A DNA stretch of 64,000 nt from Pseudomonas sputi. GTDB lineage: Bacteria > Pseudomonadota > Gammaproteobacteria > Pseudomonadales > Pseudomonadaceae. A program made the position numbers and the translations under genes. The number at the start of each line of letters is the position of its first letter. Position 1 is the first letter of the stretch. Under the pieces are notes generated by a model. It did no database searches and was not told the DNA's origin. It saw nothing but the letters and a program-made list of their open reading frames with translations. Where the stretch lies: positions 310,001 to 374,000 of the forward strand of contig NZ_BQHI01000001.1 of the NCBI RefSeq assembly GCF_021603585.1, in the 5' to 3' direction. Positions 17,017 to 24,400 of this stretch are shown here, in pieces.

Positions 17017-17298
17017 TTACGCAGCCATCGCCATCTCATCCAGCGTCGCGGCAACCGTGCCGGTCAGGCTTGGAAATCGGCGTTTCACGCTGGCAAGTGC
17101 CGGCAGCAGGCGGCTGCGGTCCAGTTCGCCATGGTCGCGGGCAATCTGGACGAGGGCGATGAGGGCGGCGCTGACGATGGATTTCCGTTCGCTCTCGAGC
17201 AGTAGCAGACAGGCCTTTTGGGCCCATTGGCTATCTTTCTCGTTGAGGCCGATGGAGATCAGGGCGGCGACGATGTGTGCATCGGATTTGCTTTCCAT
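17017..17298 (-). CDS. HEAT-like helical protein, 93 aa
   Basis: Paralogue of the gene at 16322-16657. Helical hairpins HIVAALISIGLNEKDSQWAQ and SIVSAALIALVQIARDHGEL are followed by a conserved RRFPSLTGTVAATLDEM tail. ATG 17298 has GAGGAA upstream. It lies 9 nt downstream of the DUF6124 gene, so the two form an operon that starts behind the C4-like RNA. Function unknown. Binding of a partner protein through the helical repeat surface is the natural expectation for the fold. Confidence 0.75.
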   Translation of the reverse strand: MESKSDAHIVAALISIGLNEKDSQWAQKACLLLLESERKSIVSAALIALVQIARDHGELDRSRLLPALASVKRRFPSLTGTVAATLDEMAMAA

Positions 17299-17307
17299 GG
17301 GTGTTCC

Positions 17308-17679
17308 TCAGGTCGTGGCATCGAGAGAGTCCAGCGCCCGGTTCACAGCCAGTTCTCCACACATCACCACTTGGGCGATGCCCAGCACAGTGCTGCGATA
17401 GGGCGGGTCAAGCAGCGCGGCGAAGTCGCTGAGCATCACACTGGCCGAAGTCATCGATTCGCAGGCGTGGGCCAGCAGGGCATGCTGATCCAGGTCGGGG
17501 GCGACCAGGAACATGCGGCCGGGGCAGTGTTGTTTCGGGGCGGTGGGTTTCAGGTAATGGTCGAGGGCGCGCTCGGCGGCTTCGTGGAGTTTTCTGGAAT
17601 CGGCGGAGGCGTAGGGCGAGGCCGGATCGGATTCGTTGGGTTTGTCTGTTTCGGGTGGATCGGGGACGTATTTGAACAT
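17308..17679 (-). CDS. DUF6124-family small protein
   Basis: 123 residues from ATG 17679 (GAGG 9 nt upstream); an in-frame earlier start is less supported. It has the features I associate with DUF6124: MFKYVPDPPETD at the start, SRKLHEAAERALDHYL, and a helical C-terminal half (SASVMLSDFAALLD). This family is abundant in fluorescent pseudomonads in several copies per genome and has no known function. The gene is preceded by a structured RNA resembling phage C4 antisense RNA, and followed by a HEAT-like gene. Confidence 0.8.
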   Translation of the reverse strand: MFKYVPDPPETDKPNESDPASPYASADSRKLHEAAERALDHYLKPTAPKQHCPGRMFLVAPDLDQHALLAHACESMTSASVMLSDFAALLDPPYRSTVLGIAQVVMCGELAVNRALDSLDATT

Positions 17680-17710
17680 TCGGGAAAGCCTCAAAGTGAT
17701 GCCGACACCA

Positions 17711-17724
17711 CCTCGCGACTAAAC
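17711..17724 (-). promoter_or_regulatory. Putative target of the C4-like RNA in the DUF6124 leader
   Basis: On the reverse strand this reads GTTTAGTCGCGAGG. Its 10-mer GTTTAGTCGC recurs exactly upstream of the RNA at 17873-17882. The C4-like RNA contains CGACTAACC (17755-17747), which can pair with GTTTAGTCG at 8 of 9 positions. Duplicate targets flanking the antisense RNA are the layout known from phages P1 and P7. Confidence 0.5.
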
Positions 17725-17730
17725 GAAAAG

Positions 17731-17802
17731 GTGGCAGCTGTACGCAGGTTAGTCGACCGGCGACTTCCCAAAACCGGCGCACCCGAGGGTGCCCTGCACA
17801 CA
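17731..17802 (-). ncRNA. C4-like antisense RNA
   Basis: On the reverse strand a 10-bp closing helix is formed by UGUGUGCAGG (17802-17793) and CCUGCGUACA (17748-17739), with two G-U pairs. It encloses two hairpins: GCACC-CUCG-GGUGC (17792-17779) and GCCGG...CCGGU (17778-17774 with 17760-17756). A closing stem around two hairpins followed by a GCTGCCACC tail is the C4 architecture as I remember it. The RNA would be processed from the leader of the DUF6124 operon and silence it by pairing near the ribosome binding site. Confirmation needs a covariance-model search. Confidence 0.7.
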
Positions 17803-18190
17803 GCCGCCATAGAGTGCAGATGAAGGTCACCTGACTGTCTGGAGCACATGTAAAGTTTTGAGAAATCATCGAGCGACTAAACCCGATCACTGACCATTCA
17901 GTGACGCGGACCAAGTTACCGACGCCCTCAAAACCGCACAAGCCGGCGGATTCTGGCGTAGTTGTAGGCAAAGGCGCAAGGCGATGTAGCCTCTCGGATG
18001 GGGGCAAAATGATGCTTCATTTGTCAGGCTTTATGGCTCACGCAAGAGGTCGCTGCCGGCCTGTGAAGCTTGCTTGCTTGTGAACATCCTCTTTGTGATA
18101 CCGAATATTTAATAAGCCACTTCGAGCTTGATTTATATCGGTTTCGATATAGCCTGCGTGGCACGTCAAATGCCAGGAACAGGTGAAACC
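17803..18190. other. Intergenic region upstream of the C4-like RNA and the XRE gene
   Basis: This stretch contains the upstream copy of the C4 target (17873-17882), a 7-bp dyad TCACTGA-N4-TCAGTGA (17887-17904) that could be part of the operon promoter, and the dyad at 18134 ahead of the XRE gene. The reading frames that cross it change character at the RNA and lack ribosome binding sites, so I treat it as non-coding. No toxin gene is recognisable before the XRE gene. Confidence 0.55.
18134..18151 (+). promoter_or_regulatory. Candidate XRE operator
   Basis: TATATCG and CGATATA form a perfect 7-bp dyad with a 4-nt spacer, 39 nt before the XRE gene start, next to a TTGATT -35-like element (18128-18133). 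It is the natural candidate for autorepression. Confidence 0.5.
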
Positions 18191-18502
18191 ATGAAGGATC
18201 ATCAAAACACGCCCCAGCATTTCTCAAGCATCTGGGACGCACTGGAAGACACGCCGCAAGAAGCGGCCAACATGCGCCTGCGGGCCAAACTGATGCGCAC
18301 GCTTTGCGAAACCATTCGTGCGTGGGAGCTTCCGCAGAAAGAGGCGGCCAAGCGTCTGGGCATCACTCAGCCGCGTCTCAACGACGTACTCAACGGCAAA
18401 ATCGACAAGTTCTCGCTGGATGCGCTGGTCAACCTGTCGGCGGCCGCAAAACTGGAAGTAGACCTCTGTTTCCAGTTGCCATCCTTGGAATGGGCCACCT
18501 GA
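18191..18502 (+). CDS. XRE/HigA-type helix-turn-helix protein (solitary antitoxin-like)
   Basis: 103 residues from ATG 18191 (AGGTG upstream). The helix-turn-helix LPQKEAAKRLGITQPRLNDV and the following LNGKIDKFSLDALVNLSAAA match the HTH_37-type antitoxins that normally pair with a Gp49/RelE-like toxin. Here no toxin gene precedes or follows it: upstream is the palindromic promoter region and downstream is the convergent P450. It may be an orphan antitoxin, an anti-toxin against a distant toxin, or a domesticated regulator. Confidence 0.82.
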   Translation: MKDHQNTPQHFSSIWDALEDTPQEAANMRLRAKLMRTLCETIRAWELPQKEAAKRLGITQPRLNDVLNGKIDKFSLDALVNLSAAAKLEVDLCFQLPSLEWAT

Positions 18503-18521
18503 TCCTTGATTGCAGCGATGC

Positions 18522-19622
18522 TTAAGTCTGCATCTCGCTGAACATCGGAATTCGTCCATTAAGCGAAGGCCGGTAGTGCCACGCGAGTCTTCCCGGATCA
18601 ATGTCGCGGGCGAGAATTTCAGTGAGCGTGGCGCTGGCGATCGTTATTGCCAGCATCTGCCCGGGACATTGATGCCGACCGCTGCCGAACGTGAAGCTGC
18701 GTCGGTTCGGGCGATCCGGCATGAAGCGATCCGGGTTTTCATTTAGAGCCGGGTCTCGATTGGCCGACGCCAGCAACACCAGAATCACGTCGCCGGCTTC
18801 CAGCCGCACGCCGTCGATTTCGCAGCTGTTCGCCACAAAACGGCGAGTGTTCTGTACCGAGGGATCGAAGCGTTGCACTTCAGCCAGCAACGAATCCACC
18901 GAAGCCGCGCGTAACTCAGGCTGCCGCTGTAGCGCCACCAGCGCATTGCCAATTAGCCCGGCAGTGGCCTCGAATATCTGCGAACAGAGGCCGATCAGGT
19001 TGGCGAGCAACACGTCCACATCGCCGACAAAACGCTGTTGGATGTCGGCGACAAACGGGTTCGGATCCGCCAGCAATTCCATGAAGTATCCACGCAGTAG
19101 CTCCGCCGCCCGATGCGCTGCCGCCAGTTGCAAATCATTGCTCAGCGGCGACAGGCACACCGCGAAATCCGCCGTCAGTTCACTGATGACCCGCGCCTGC
19201 GCCGGGGTGAACCCGAGCAGCGATGTAACCACGCACACCGGGCCGCGAAACATGGCTTTATAGAGGCCGTCGGCATCGTTCGTGATCAACCGCGCGGACA
19301 CCAGATCGCTGACTTCTTCCCGATCAATCAACCCCAGCGGAGGCTCAATGGCCGAACGCGGGCAGCGCTGAGCTTCGCCGTCATTCATGCGCATCAACTG
19401 GCCGAACACCTTGCCTGCCATGCCATCGGCAATCGCCTTGGGCACCGGCTCCTGCACCGGACGCACCCGGCAATCCGGATGCGCCAGCACTGCGCACACC
19501 GCGCGGGCGCTGCTAGCAACCCACAGTTTCAGTCCATGATGAAAGGTCAGCCCGCCCGCCGCGCGCAGTTCGGCGTAGTAGGGGTAGGGATCGGCGTGAG
19601 TCGCAGCGATGATCGGGTCCAT
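18522..19622 (-). CDS. Cytochrome P450
   Basis: 366 residues, soluble bacterial class. The heme-ligand loop FTFGSGRHQCPGQ contains the axial Cys, and the K-helix ExxR is EVQR. The I-helix reads QIFEATAGLIGNAL: the conserved acid is present but the usual Thr of the acid-alcohol pair is Ala, with a Thr one position later. No ferredoxin or reductase gene is adjacent, so redox partners must come from elsewhere. The start ATG 19622 is preferred over TTG 19631. Substrate unknown. Confidence 0.92.
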   Translation of the reverse strand: MDPIIAATHADPYPYYAELRAAGGLTFHHGLKLWVASSARAVCAVLAHPDCRVRPVQEPVPKAIADGMAGKVFGQLMRMNDGEAQRCPRSAIEPPLGLIDREEVSDLVSARLITNDADGLYKAMFRGPVCVVTSLLGFTPAQARVISELTADFAVCLSPLSNDLQLAAAHRAAELLRGYFMELLADPNPFVADIQQRFVGDVDVLLANLIGLCSQIFEATAGLIGNALVALQRQPELRAASVDSLLAEVQRFDPSVQNTRRFVANSCEIDGVRLEAGDVILVLLASANRDPALNENPDRFMPDRPNRRSFTFGSGRHQCPGQMLAITIASATLTEILARDIDPGRLAWHYRPSLNGRIPMFSEMQT

Positions 19623-19651
19623 GGATCGCAACCTTGTCGGTGGGGGAAGTG

Positions 19652-19704
19652 TTGCTACTATCTCCAGTCCTTGAGGGCGATGATTCGTCCGGGAGCGAAA
19701 TATG
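19652..19704 (+). repeat. Promoter-like segment duplicated at 20232-20284 (copy 1)
   Basis: This 53-nt block and 20232-20284 are identical at 37 of 53 positions with no gaps. Both begin TTGCTAC, share AGTCC, and end in GAGCGAAATATG, where ATG is the start of a frame. In copy 2 the frame is the ArsR-type gene; here it is a 17-codon frame. Shared promoter and leader ancestry is likely. Confidence 0.6.
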
Positions 19705-19755
19705 AAGGTTGGATTCGCAGGAGACTTGGACCAAGCGCAACTTCAGTTTTTTTGA
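19702..19755 (+). CDS. Possible 17-residue peptide or gene remnant
   Basis: ATG 19702 stands behind the same GAGCGAAAT leader as the ArsR-family gene at 20282 and runs 17 codons to TGA 19753-19755 (product MKVGFAGDLDQAQLQFF). Either it is a tiny peptide or the stump of a gene whose body has been lost. It is divergent from the P450. Confidence 0.3.
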   Translation: MKVGFAGDLDQAQLQFF

Positions 19756-19779
19756 ATCCGCGTGTGAGTGGTGCCGGGA

Positions 19780-19817
19780 AAATATAAGGCCCCTTTCATC
19801 ACTTCTATGGAAGGGGC
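19780..19817 (-). terminator. Terminator of the 73-aa gene
   Basis: On the reverse strand, GCCCCTT (19817-19811) pairs with AAGGGGC (19795-19789) and is followed by TTATATTTT. It ends the leftward gene at 19835-20056. Confidence 0.7.
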
Positions 19818-19834
19818 GGTAAATGCACTGTGAA

Positions 19835-20056
19835 TCAACTGGACCGTCTCAAGTCACCGGGAAGGGGACCACTAGGACCCGTGGTGACGGTGTAAGTCAC
19901 TCTGTTGCCTACAGAGAAGGCGGATGAACGATCAAATTGAAAAGATTGAGATGCACTCCCGTCATCCGGTTGCACCTCGACGGTACAAAAACTCAGGTAA
20001 TTAGAAACCGATGTGACAGTTCCTTTTTTTGTCGTTGTAACAATTGGTGTAGACAT
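19835..20056 (-). CDS. Small hypothetical protein, 73 aa
   Basis: The start ATG 20056 is well supported by TTTGGAG 6 nt upstream; a longer frame to 20149 has no ribosome binding site. The product is Ser/Thr-rich and predicted beta (KKGTVTSVSNYLSFCTVEV, then RVTYTVTTGPSGPLPG), compatible with a small OB-like or SH3-like barrel. No family recognised. It has its own terminator and lies between the P450 and the ArsR-type gene, divergent from the latter. Confidence 0.65.
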   Translation of the reverse strand: MSTPIVTTTKKGTVTSVSNYLSFCTVEVQPDDGSASQSFQFDRSSAFSVGNRVTYTVTTGPSGPLPGDLRRSS

Positions 20057-20231
20057 TTTTTCTCCAAAGGTTGTTGGCTTGAGCGCGAATGATTTGGCAA
20101 TCACTACAATCCAATCCAAAGCTCTTTGAACTGTTTTTGCTACTGTCATTTCTGTCAGGGGAGGATCGATTCAGGCGGCTTTTTGCGACCGTCGGTCTGG
20201 AAAAGGCGCGGTGTGTAGATCCAGAGGGCGA

Positions 20232-20284
20232 TTGCTACGATCTTTAGTCCGATATGGCCGAGGGTCATTAGAGAGCGAAATATG
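20232..20284 (+). repeat. Promoter-like segment duplicated from 19652-19704 (copy 2)
   Basis: Second copy of the 53-nt block described at 19652. It ends at the ATG of the ArsR-type regulator gene, so it contains that gene's ribosome binding site (GAGCGAA) and probably its promoter. Confidence 0.6.
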
Positions 20285-21037
20285 CACGCAGCACATCAAG
20301 ACATCGGCGTCTCGCAAGTGGCCGCCGCCATCGCGGAACCGGCGCGGACCAAAATGCTGTGCTCGTTGATGGACGGCCACGCCCGCACCGCCACGGAGCT
20401 GGCAACCCTCGCCGACGTCAGCGCCTCGACCGCCAGCGCGCATCTGGCCAAGCTCAAGGATCTGGCGCTGGTGCGCCTGCATGTACAGGGCCGCCATCGT
20501 TATTACAGCCTCGCCGACAAATGCGTGGCCCAGGCGCTGGAAGCGCTGATGGTGATCGGCCAGAATCCTGCGCCGACCTTCAAGCCGCACACGCCGGATC
20601 GTCTGCAATTTGCCCGCACCTGCTACGACCACATGGCCGGGACACTGGCGGTATTGCTGCATGACCGATTGCTGGAGGGTGGTTGGCTGATGGAAACCGA
20701 TGAGCAGGCCTATCGCTTGAGCGCGAGCGGAGAGGTGCTGTTCGAAGGTCTGGGAGTCGAAGTCAGGGATCTGTCGACCCTGCGTCGTCGCTTTGCCTGC
20801 CCATGCCTGGACTGGAGCATGCGTCGGCCACATCTGGGTGGATCACTTGGAGCGGCTTTGCTGCAGACAGCGTTGAAGCGCAAATGGGTGACGCAGGATC
20901 TGGACAGTCGGGCGCTGACGTTGACGGCGGTGGGGCGTAAGGAAATGGCGGCGCGGTTCGGGGTGCAATTGCCCGAAGCGATGCAGCCTGTCCCGATGCC
21001 CAAATCCTCGACCATCGCAGCTGACACTCGACTGTAA
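20282..21037 (+). CDS. ArsR-family winged-helix regulator, long form
   Basis: 251 residues, about twice the length of simple ArsR repressors. The N-terminal winged helix (about 10-95) is typical: PARTKMLCSLMDGHARTA, then ELATLADVSASTASAHLAKL and the wing RLHVQGRHRYYSLAD. The C-terminal extension holds a small Cys-containing motif (FACPCLDWSMRRPHLGG), then another winged-helix-like end. Proteins of this layout regulate small oxidoreductase or efflux genes; here no obvious target is adjacent. Metal or thiol sensing by the CPC motif is possible. Confidence 0.87.
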   Translation: MHAAHQDIGVSQVAAAIAEPARTKMLCSLMDGHARTATELATLADVSASTASAHLAKLKDLALVRLHVQGRHRYYSLADKCVAQALEALMVIGQNPAPTFKPHTPDRLQFARTCYDHMAGTLAVLLHDRLLEGGWLMETDEQAYRLSASGEVLFEGLGVEVRDLSTLRRRFACPCLDWSMRRPHLGGSLGAALLQTALKRKWVTQDLDSRALTLTAVGRKEMAARFGVQLPEAMQPVPMPKSSTIAADTRL

Positions 21038-21092
21038 AACGTCTGACTGACAAAGGGTCGTTTTACGGCTTGTGGCCCGTGGACGGACTCTA

Positions 21093-21112
21093 TACTGTAT
21101 ATGCGAACAGTA
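21093..21112 (+). promoter_or_regulatory. LexA (SOS) box
   Basis: TACTGTATATGCGAACAGTA contains the perfect core CTGT-N8-ACAG (21095-21110) with symmetrical TA flanks. It lies 13 nt before the start of the radical-SAM gene, where bound LexA would block transcription. This predicts induction by DNA damage. Confidence 0.88.
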
Positions 21113-21125
21113 TCGAGTCCGTGCC

Positions 21126-22346
21126 ATGCAAATCATCGACAAGCTCAGCATCCTCGCCGACGCCGCCAAGTACGACGCCTCCTGCGCCAGTAGTGGTGCG
21201 CCCAAGCGCAGTTCCGAGGGCAAGAGCGGGCTGGGTTCGACCGATGGTATGGGCATCTGTCACAGCTACACGCCGGACGGGCGCTGTGTGTCGCTGCTCA
21301 AGATTTTGCTGACCAACTTCTGCCTCTACGACTGCCAATACTGCGTCAACCGCCGCTCCAGCGATGTGCCCCGTGCGCGTTTCACGCCCGAGGAAGTGGT
21401 GACGCTGACCCTGGATTTCTACCGGCGCAATTGCGTCAGCGGGTTGTTTCTCAGCTCGGGGATCATTCGTTCGGCGGACTACACCATGGAGCAACTGGTG
21501 CGTGTCGCGAAGCTGTTGCGCGAAGAGCATGAGTTCCGAGGCTACATTCATCTCAAGACCATCCCTGATGCGGATCCCGCGCTGATCGAAGAGGCCGGGC
21601 GTTACGCCGACCGCTTGAGTGTCAACATCGAATTGCCCACCGATGCCAGCCTGCAAACCCTGGCGCCGGAGAAGCACATCGGTTCGATCAAGCAGGCGAT
21701 GAACACCATCTACACCGGCGTGCAGACCGTGCTCAACGAACCTCGCGCTCCGAAGTTCGCCCCGGCCGGGCAGAGCACGCAGATGATCGTCGGTGCCGAT
21801 GACACCGACGACAGCACCATCCTCCACAGTGCCCAGGCGTTGTACGGCAACTTCCGTCTGCGCCGGGTCTATTACTCGGCATTCAGCCCGATCCCCGACA
21901 GCCCGAAAAGCGTGCCGCTGGCCGCGCCGCCGCTGATGCGCGAGCACCGCCTGTATCAGGCGGATTTTCTATTGCGCAGTTATGGCTACAGCGCCGGTGA
22001 GTTGCTTCAGGGGCCGGGCAATCTGGCGCTGGACATCGACCCGAAACTGGCCTGGGCGCTGCAGAATCGCCAGGTATTTCCGCTGGATCTCAATCGCGCC
22101 GAACCGGCGCTGATCTCACGCATCCCCGGCATTGGCCTGCGCACCACCGAACGTCTGGTGGAGCTGCGTCGGCAGCGGCGCATTCGCTACGAAGATGTGG
22201 CGCGCATGCGCTGTGTGCTGGCCAAGGCCAAGCCGTTCATCATCACCAGCGATTACCACCCGCAGCAGGCCGAGGTCACCAGCCAGATGCTTTATCAGCA
22301 GCTGCGCGATCGGCCGATGCCGCAGCAGATGGGGCTGTGGGGATGA
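21126..22346 (+). CDS. Radical-SAM protein of the DNA-repair-linked (TIGR03916-type) family
   Basis: 406 residues. The radical-SAM cluster motif appears as CLYDCQYC near residue 65, followed by LFLSSGI and other TIM-barrel elements. The C terminus carries a helix-hairpin-helix (ISRIPGIGLRTTERLVELRR), a non-specific DNA-binding element. It overlaps the next gene by 4 nt (ATGA). Proteins of this pair are annotated as putative DNA modification/repair proteins linked to a uracil-DNA-glycosylase-like partner. An excellent LexA box lies just upstream, giving independent support for a repair role. The chemistry is unknown. Confidence 0.9.
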   Translation: MQIIDKLSILADAAKYDASCASSGAPKRSSEGKSGLGSTDGMGICHSYTPDGRCVSLLKILLTNFCLYDCQYCVNRRSSDVPRARFTPEEVVTLTLDFYRRNCVSGLFLSSGIIRSADYTMEQLVRVAKLLREEHEFRGYIHLKTIPDADPALIEEAGRYADRLSVNIELPTDASLQTLAPEKHIGSIKQAMNTIYTGVQTVLNEPRAPKFAPAGQSTQMIVGADDTDDSTILHSAQALYGNFRLRRVYYSAFSPIPDSPKSVPLAAPPLMREHRLYQADFLLRSYGYSAGELLQGPGNLALDIDPKLAWALQNRQVFPLDLNRAEPALISRIPGIGLRTTERLVELRRQRRIRYEDVARMRCVLAKAKPFIITSDYHPQQAEVTSQMLYQQLRDRPMPQQMGLWG

Positions 22347-23182
22347 TCAACCTCGATTGCGACGACCTGTTCGACACCTGGCGTCAGCAGGCACGCTGGC
22401 TGCTCAGCCATGAAATCGATCCGAGCCTGGTGAGCTGGGCATCGGAAGGCGTGAGTGATCTGTTTGCCAGTGACGTGTCGGTGCCCGAAGGGCAGGGGCC
22501 GTTTCAGGCGCGTATTCCGCGTGCGTTGCTTGACACCCTGGAACAAGCGTCGCGCTACCGTGGTGATCAGCGCTGGAGTCTGCTGTATGAGGTGCTGTGG
22601 CGGGTCAGCCACGGTGATCGCACGGCAATGATGGCCGGCGACAAACTGGGCAGCGAGTTGCAGCGGCGGATCAAGCAGGTGCAGCGCGAAGCCCATCATC
22701 TGCATGCATTCGTGCGTTTCATCGAGCGCCCGCCCGAATTGCCGGGCCCGCAATACGTGGCGTGGCACGAACCGGCCCACGACATCCTGCGCAGTGCCAG
22801 CGAACACTTCATCGGGCGCATGGGCCGGCACCGCTGGCTGATTGCCACGCCCCGCGACGGGGTTTATTACGATGGCGAACAACTGATCCATCAACGCCAG
22901 TGCCCGGTGGAGTGGCAGCAACTGGCGCAGAACGTCGACGATCCCCACGGTGATTTATGGCTGACCTACTACAGCCACATCTTCAACCCGGCGCGTTTGA
23001 ACGAGAAGGTCATGCAGGGGCACTTGCCGACGCGGTTCTGGAAGAACCTGCCGGAGGGGGAGTTGATCCCCGGATTGATTACCCAGGCCCGAATGGGCAA
23101 GCAGCAGAATGGGCAGGCGAGCGGGATTGCCGGGCGCACGGGCAAGCGGATTGCCATGAAGGCCGGCGAGCGAGGCGAATGA
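22343..23182 (+). CDS. TIGR03915-type putative DNA-repair protein
   Basis: 279 residues, the usual partner of the upstream radical-SAM protein. Family-like segments include FRGYI-linked partner context, RIPRALLDTLEQASRYRGD, and the SEHFIGRMGRHRWLIATP stretch that precedes DGVYYDGEQL. Some family members are fused to a uracil-DNA glycosylase domain; this one is the short form without it. It is translationally coupled to the upstream gene and ends at a strong hairpin at 23183. Regulation should follow LexA. Confidence 0.85.
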   Translation: MINLDCDDLFDTWRQQARWLLSHEIDPSLVSWASEGVSDLFASDVSVPEGQGPFQARIPRALLDTLEQASRYRGDQRWSLLYEVLWRVSHGDRTAMMAGDKLGSELQRRIKQVQREAHHLHAFVRFIERPPELPGPQYVAWHEPAHDILRSASEHFIGRMGRHRWLIATPRDGVYYDGEQLIHQRQCPVEWQQLAQNVDDPHGDLWLTYYSHIFNPARLNEKVMQGHLPTRFWKNLPEGELIPGLITQARMGKQQNGQASGIAGRTGKRIAMKAGERGE

Positions 23183-23216
23183 AAAAGCCCCCATCGATCA
23201 CTCGATGGGGGCTTTT
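23183..23216. terminator. Bidirectional terminator
   Basis: A perfect 15-bp hairpin (AAAAGCCCCCATCGA paired across a 4-nt loop, TCAC) has T4 on both outgoing sides. It separates the SOS-type pair from the convergent aminotransferase gene. Confidence 0.9.
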
Positions 23217-23234
23217 GTGCATCTGGCCGTCAGG

Positions 23235-24254
23235 TCAAACCTTGACGATCCAGCCGGCTGGCGCTTCAACGTCGCCGGTCTGCACGCCGGTCAGCTCTTT
23301 GTAGAGCTTCTGGGTCACAGGGCCGACTTCGGTTTCGCTGTGGAACACGTGCAGGTGGTCGTTGTAGCTGATGCCGCCGATCGGGGTGATTACCGCAGCC
23401 GTACCGCAAGCACCGGCTTCCTTGAAGTCCGACAGCTTGTCGATGAACACATCACCTTCGACCACTTCCAGGCCCAGGCGGGACTTGGCCAGTTCGATCA
23501 GCGACAGACGGGTGATGCCCGGCAGTACTGACGGCGAGTTCGGGGTCACGAACTTGTTGTCGTGGGTGATCCCGAAGAAGTTGGCCGAACCGACTTCCTC
23601 GATCTTGGTGTGGGTCATCGGGTCCAGGTAGATCGCGTCGGCGAAGTTGGCTTTCTTCGCTTTCGAGCCAGGCATCAGGCTGGCGGCGTAGTTGCCACCG
23701 ACCTTGGCAGCGCCGGTGCCTTGTGGGGCGGCGCGGTCGTAGCTGGAGATCTGGAAGTTGTGCGGGGTCAGGCCGCCCTTGAAGTAGGCGCCAACCGGAA
23801 TGCAGAAGATCGAGAAGATGAATTCGGGTGCGGTACGCACACCGATGTTGTCACCTACGCCGATCACGAACGGACGCAGGTACAACGCGCCGCCGGTGCC
23901 ATAAGGCGGGATGAAGCGTTCGTTGGCACGAACGACTGCTTTGCAGGCTTCGATGAATTGCTCGGTGTCGACTTGCGGCATCAACAGGCGCGCGCAGCTA
24001 CGTTGCATGCGCAGAGCATTCTGGTCCGGGCGGAACAGGTTGATCGAGCCGTCCTTGCAACGATAGGCCTTCATGCCTTCGAAGCATTGCTGGCCATAGT
24101 GAAGGGCAGTGGAGCCTTCGCTGATGTGCAGCACGTTGTCTTCGGTCAGGGTGCCTTTGTCCCACTCGCCATTGCGAAAGTACGACAGATAGCGTTTGTC
24201 GGTCTTGATGTAGTCAAAACCCAGCTTGTCCCAGTTGATGCTTTCGTTACCCAT
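23235..24254 (-). CDS. ilvE: Branched-chain amino-acid aminotransferase (fold-type IV PLP)
   Basis: 339 residues from ATG 24254 (GAGGG upstream). It is the long, eukaryote-like class of BCAT. The PLP lysine is in AAKVGGNYAAS; other conserved stretches are FEGMKAYR, LFRPDQNALRMQRS and the phosphate-binding GITRLSLIELA. It interconverts leucine, isoleucine and valine with their 2-oxoacids. Placement beside the bkd operon, which oxidises those 2-oxoacids, fits a catabolic or dual role, though ilvE is separated from lpdV by a 210-nt spacer containing a repeat. Confidence 0.92.
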   Translation of the reverse strand: MGNESINWDKLGFDYIKTDKRYLSYFRNGEWDKGTLTEDNVLHISEGSTALHYGQQCFEGMKAYRCKDGSINLFRPDQNALRMQRSCARLLMPQVDTEQFIEACKAVVRANERFIPPYGTGGALYLRPFVIGVGDNIGVRTAPEFIFSIFCIPVGAYFKGGLTPHNFQISSYDRAAPQGTGAAKVGGNYAASLMPGSKAKKANFADAIYLDPMTHTKIEEVGSANFFGITHDNKFVTPNSPSVLPGITRLSLIELAKSRLGLEVVEGDVFIDKLSDFKEAGACGTAAVITPIGGISYNDHLHVFHSETEVGPVTQKLYKELTGVQTGDVEAPAGWIVKV

Positions 24255-24400
24255 GACACCCTCTATCACTGAACAACCGCCGAAGCGGTTCAAGGCTTCT
24301 GACGTTTTTTTGGATGGGCACAACAATACTTCATTCTTGAGCGGTTTCGCAGCCCGGGCGATGGGGGGAGCAGCAGATTTATTAGCCTGCTTATGAAAAA

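Noticed and set aside
17408-18007. Leftward open frame of about 200 codons spanning the DUF6124 leader
   Set aside because: It runs through the C4-like RNA and into the DUF6124 gene in another frame, lacks a ribosome binding site, and is rich in Arg/Pro/Cys as expected for a non-coding high-GC frame.
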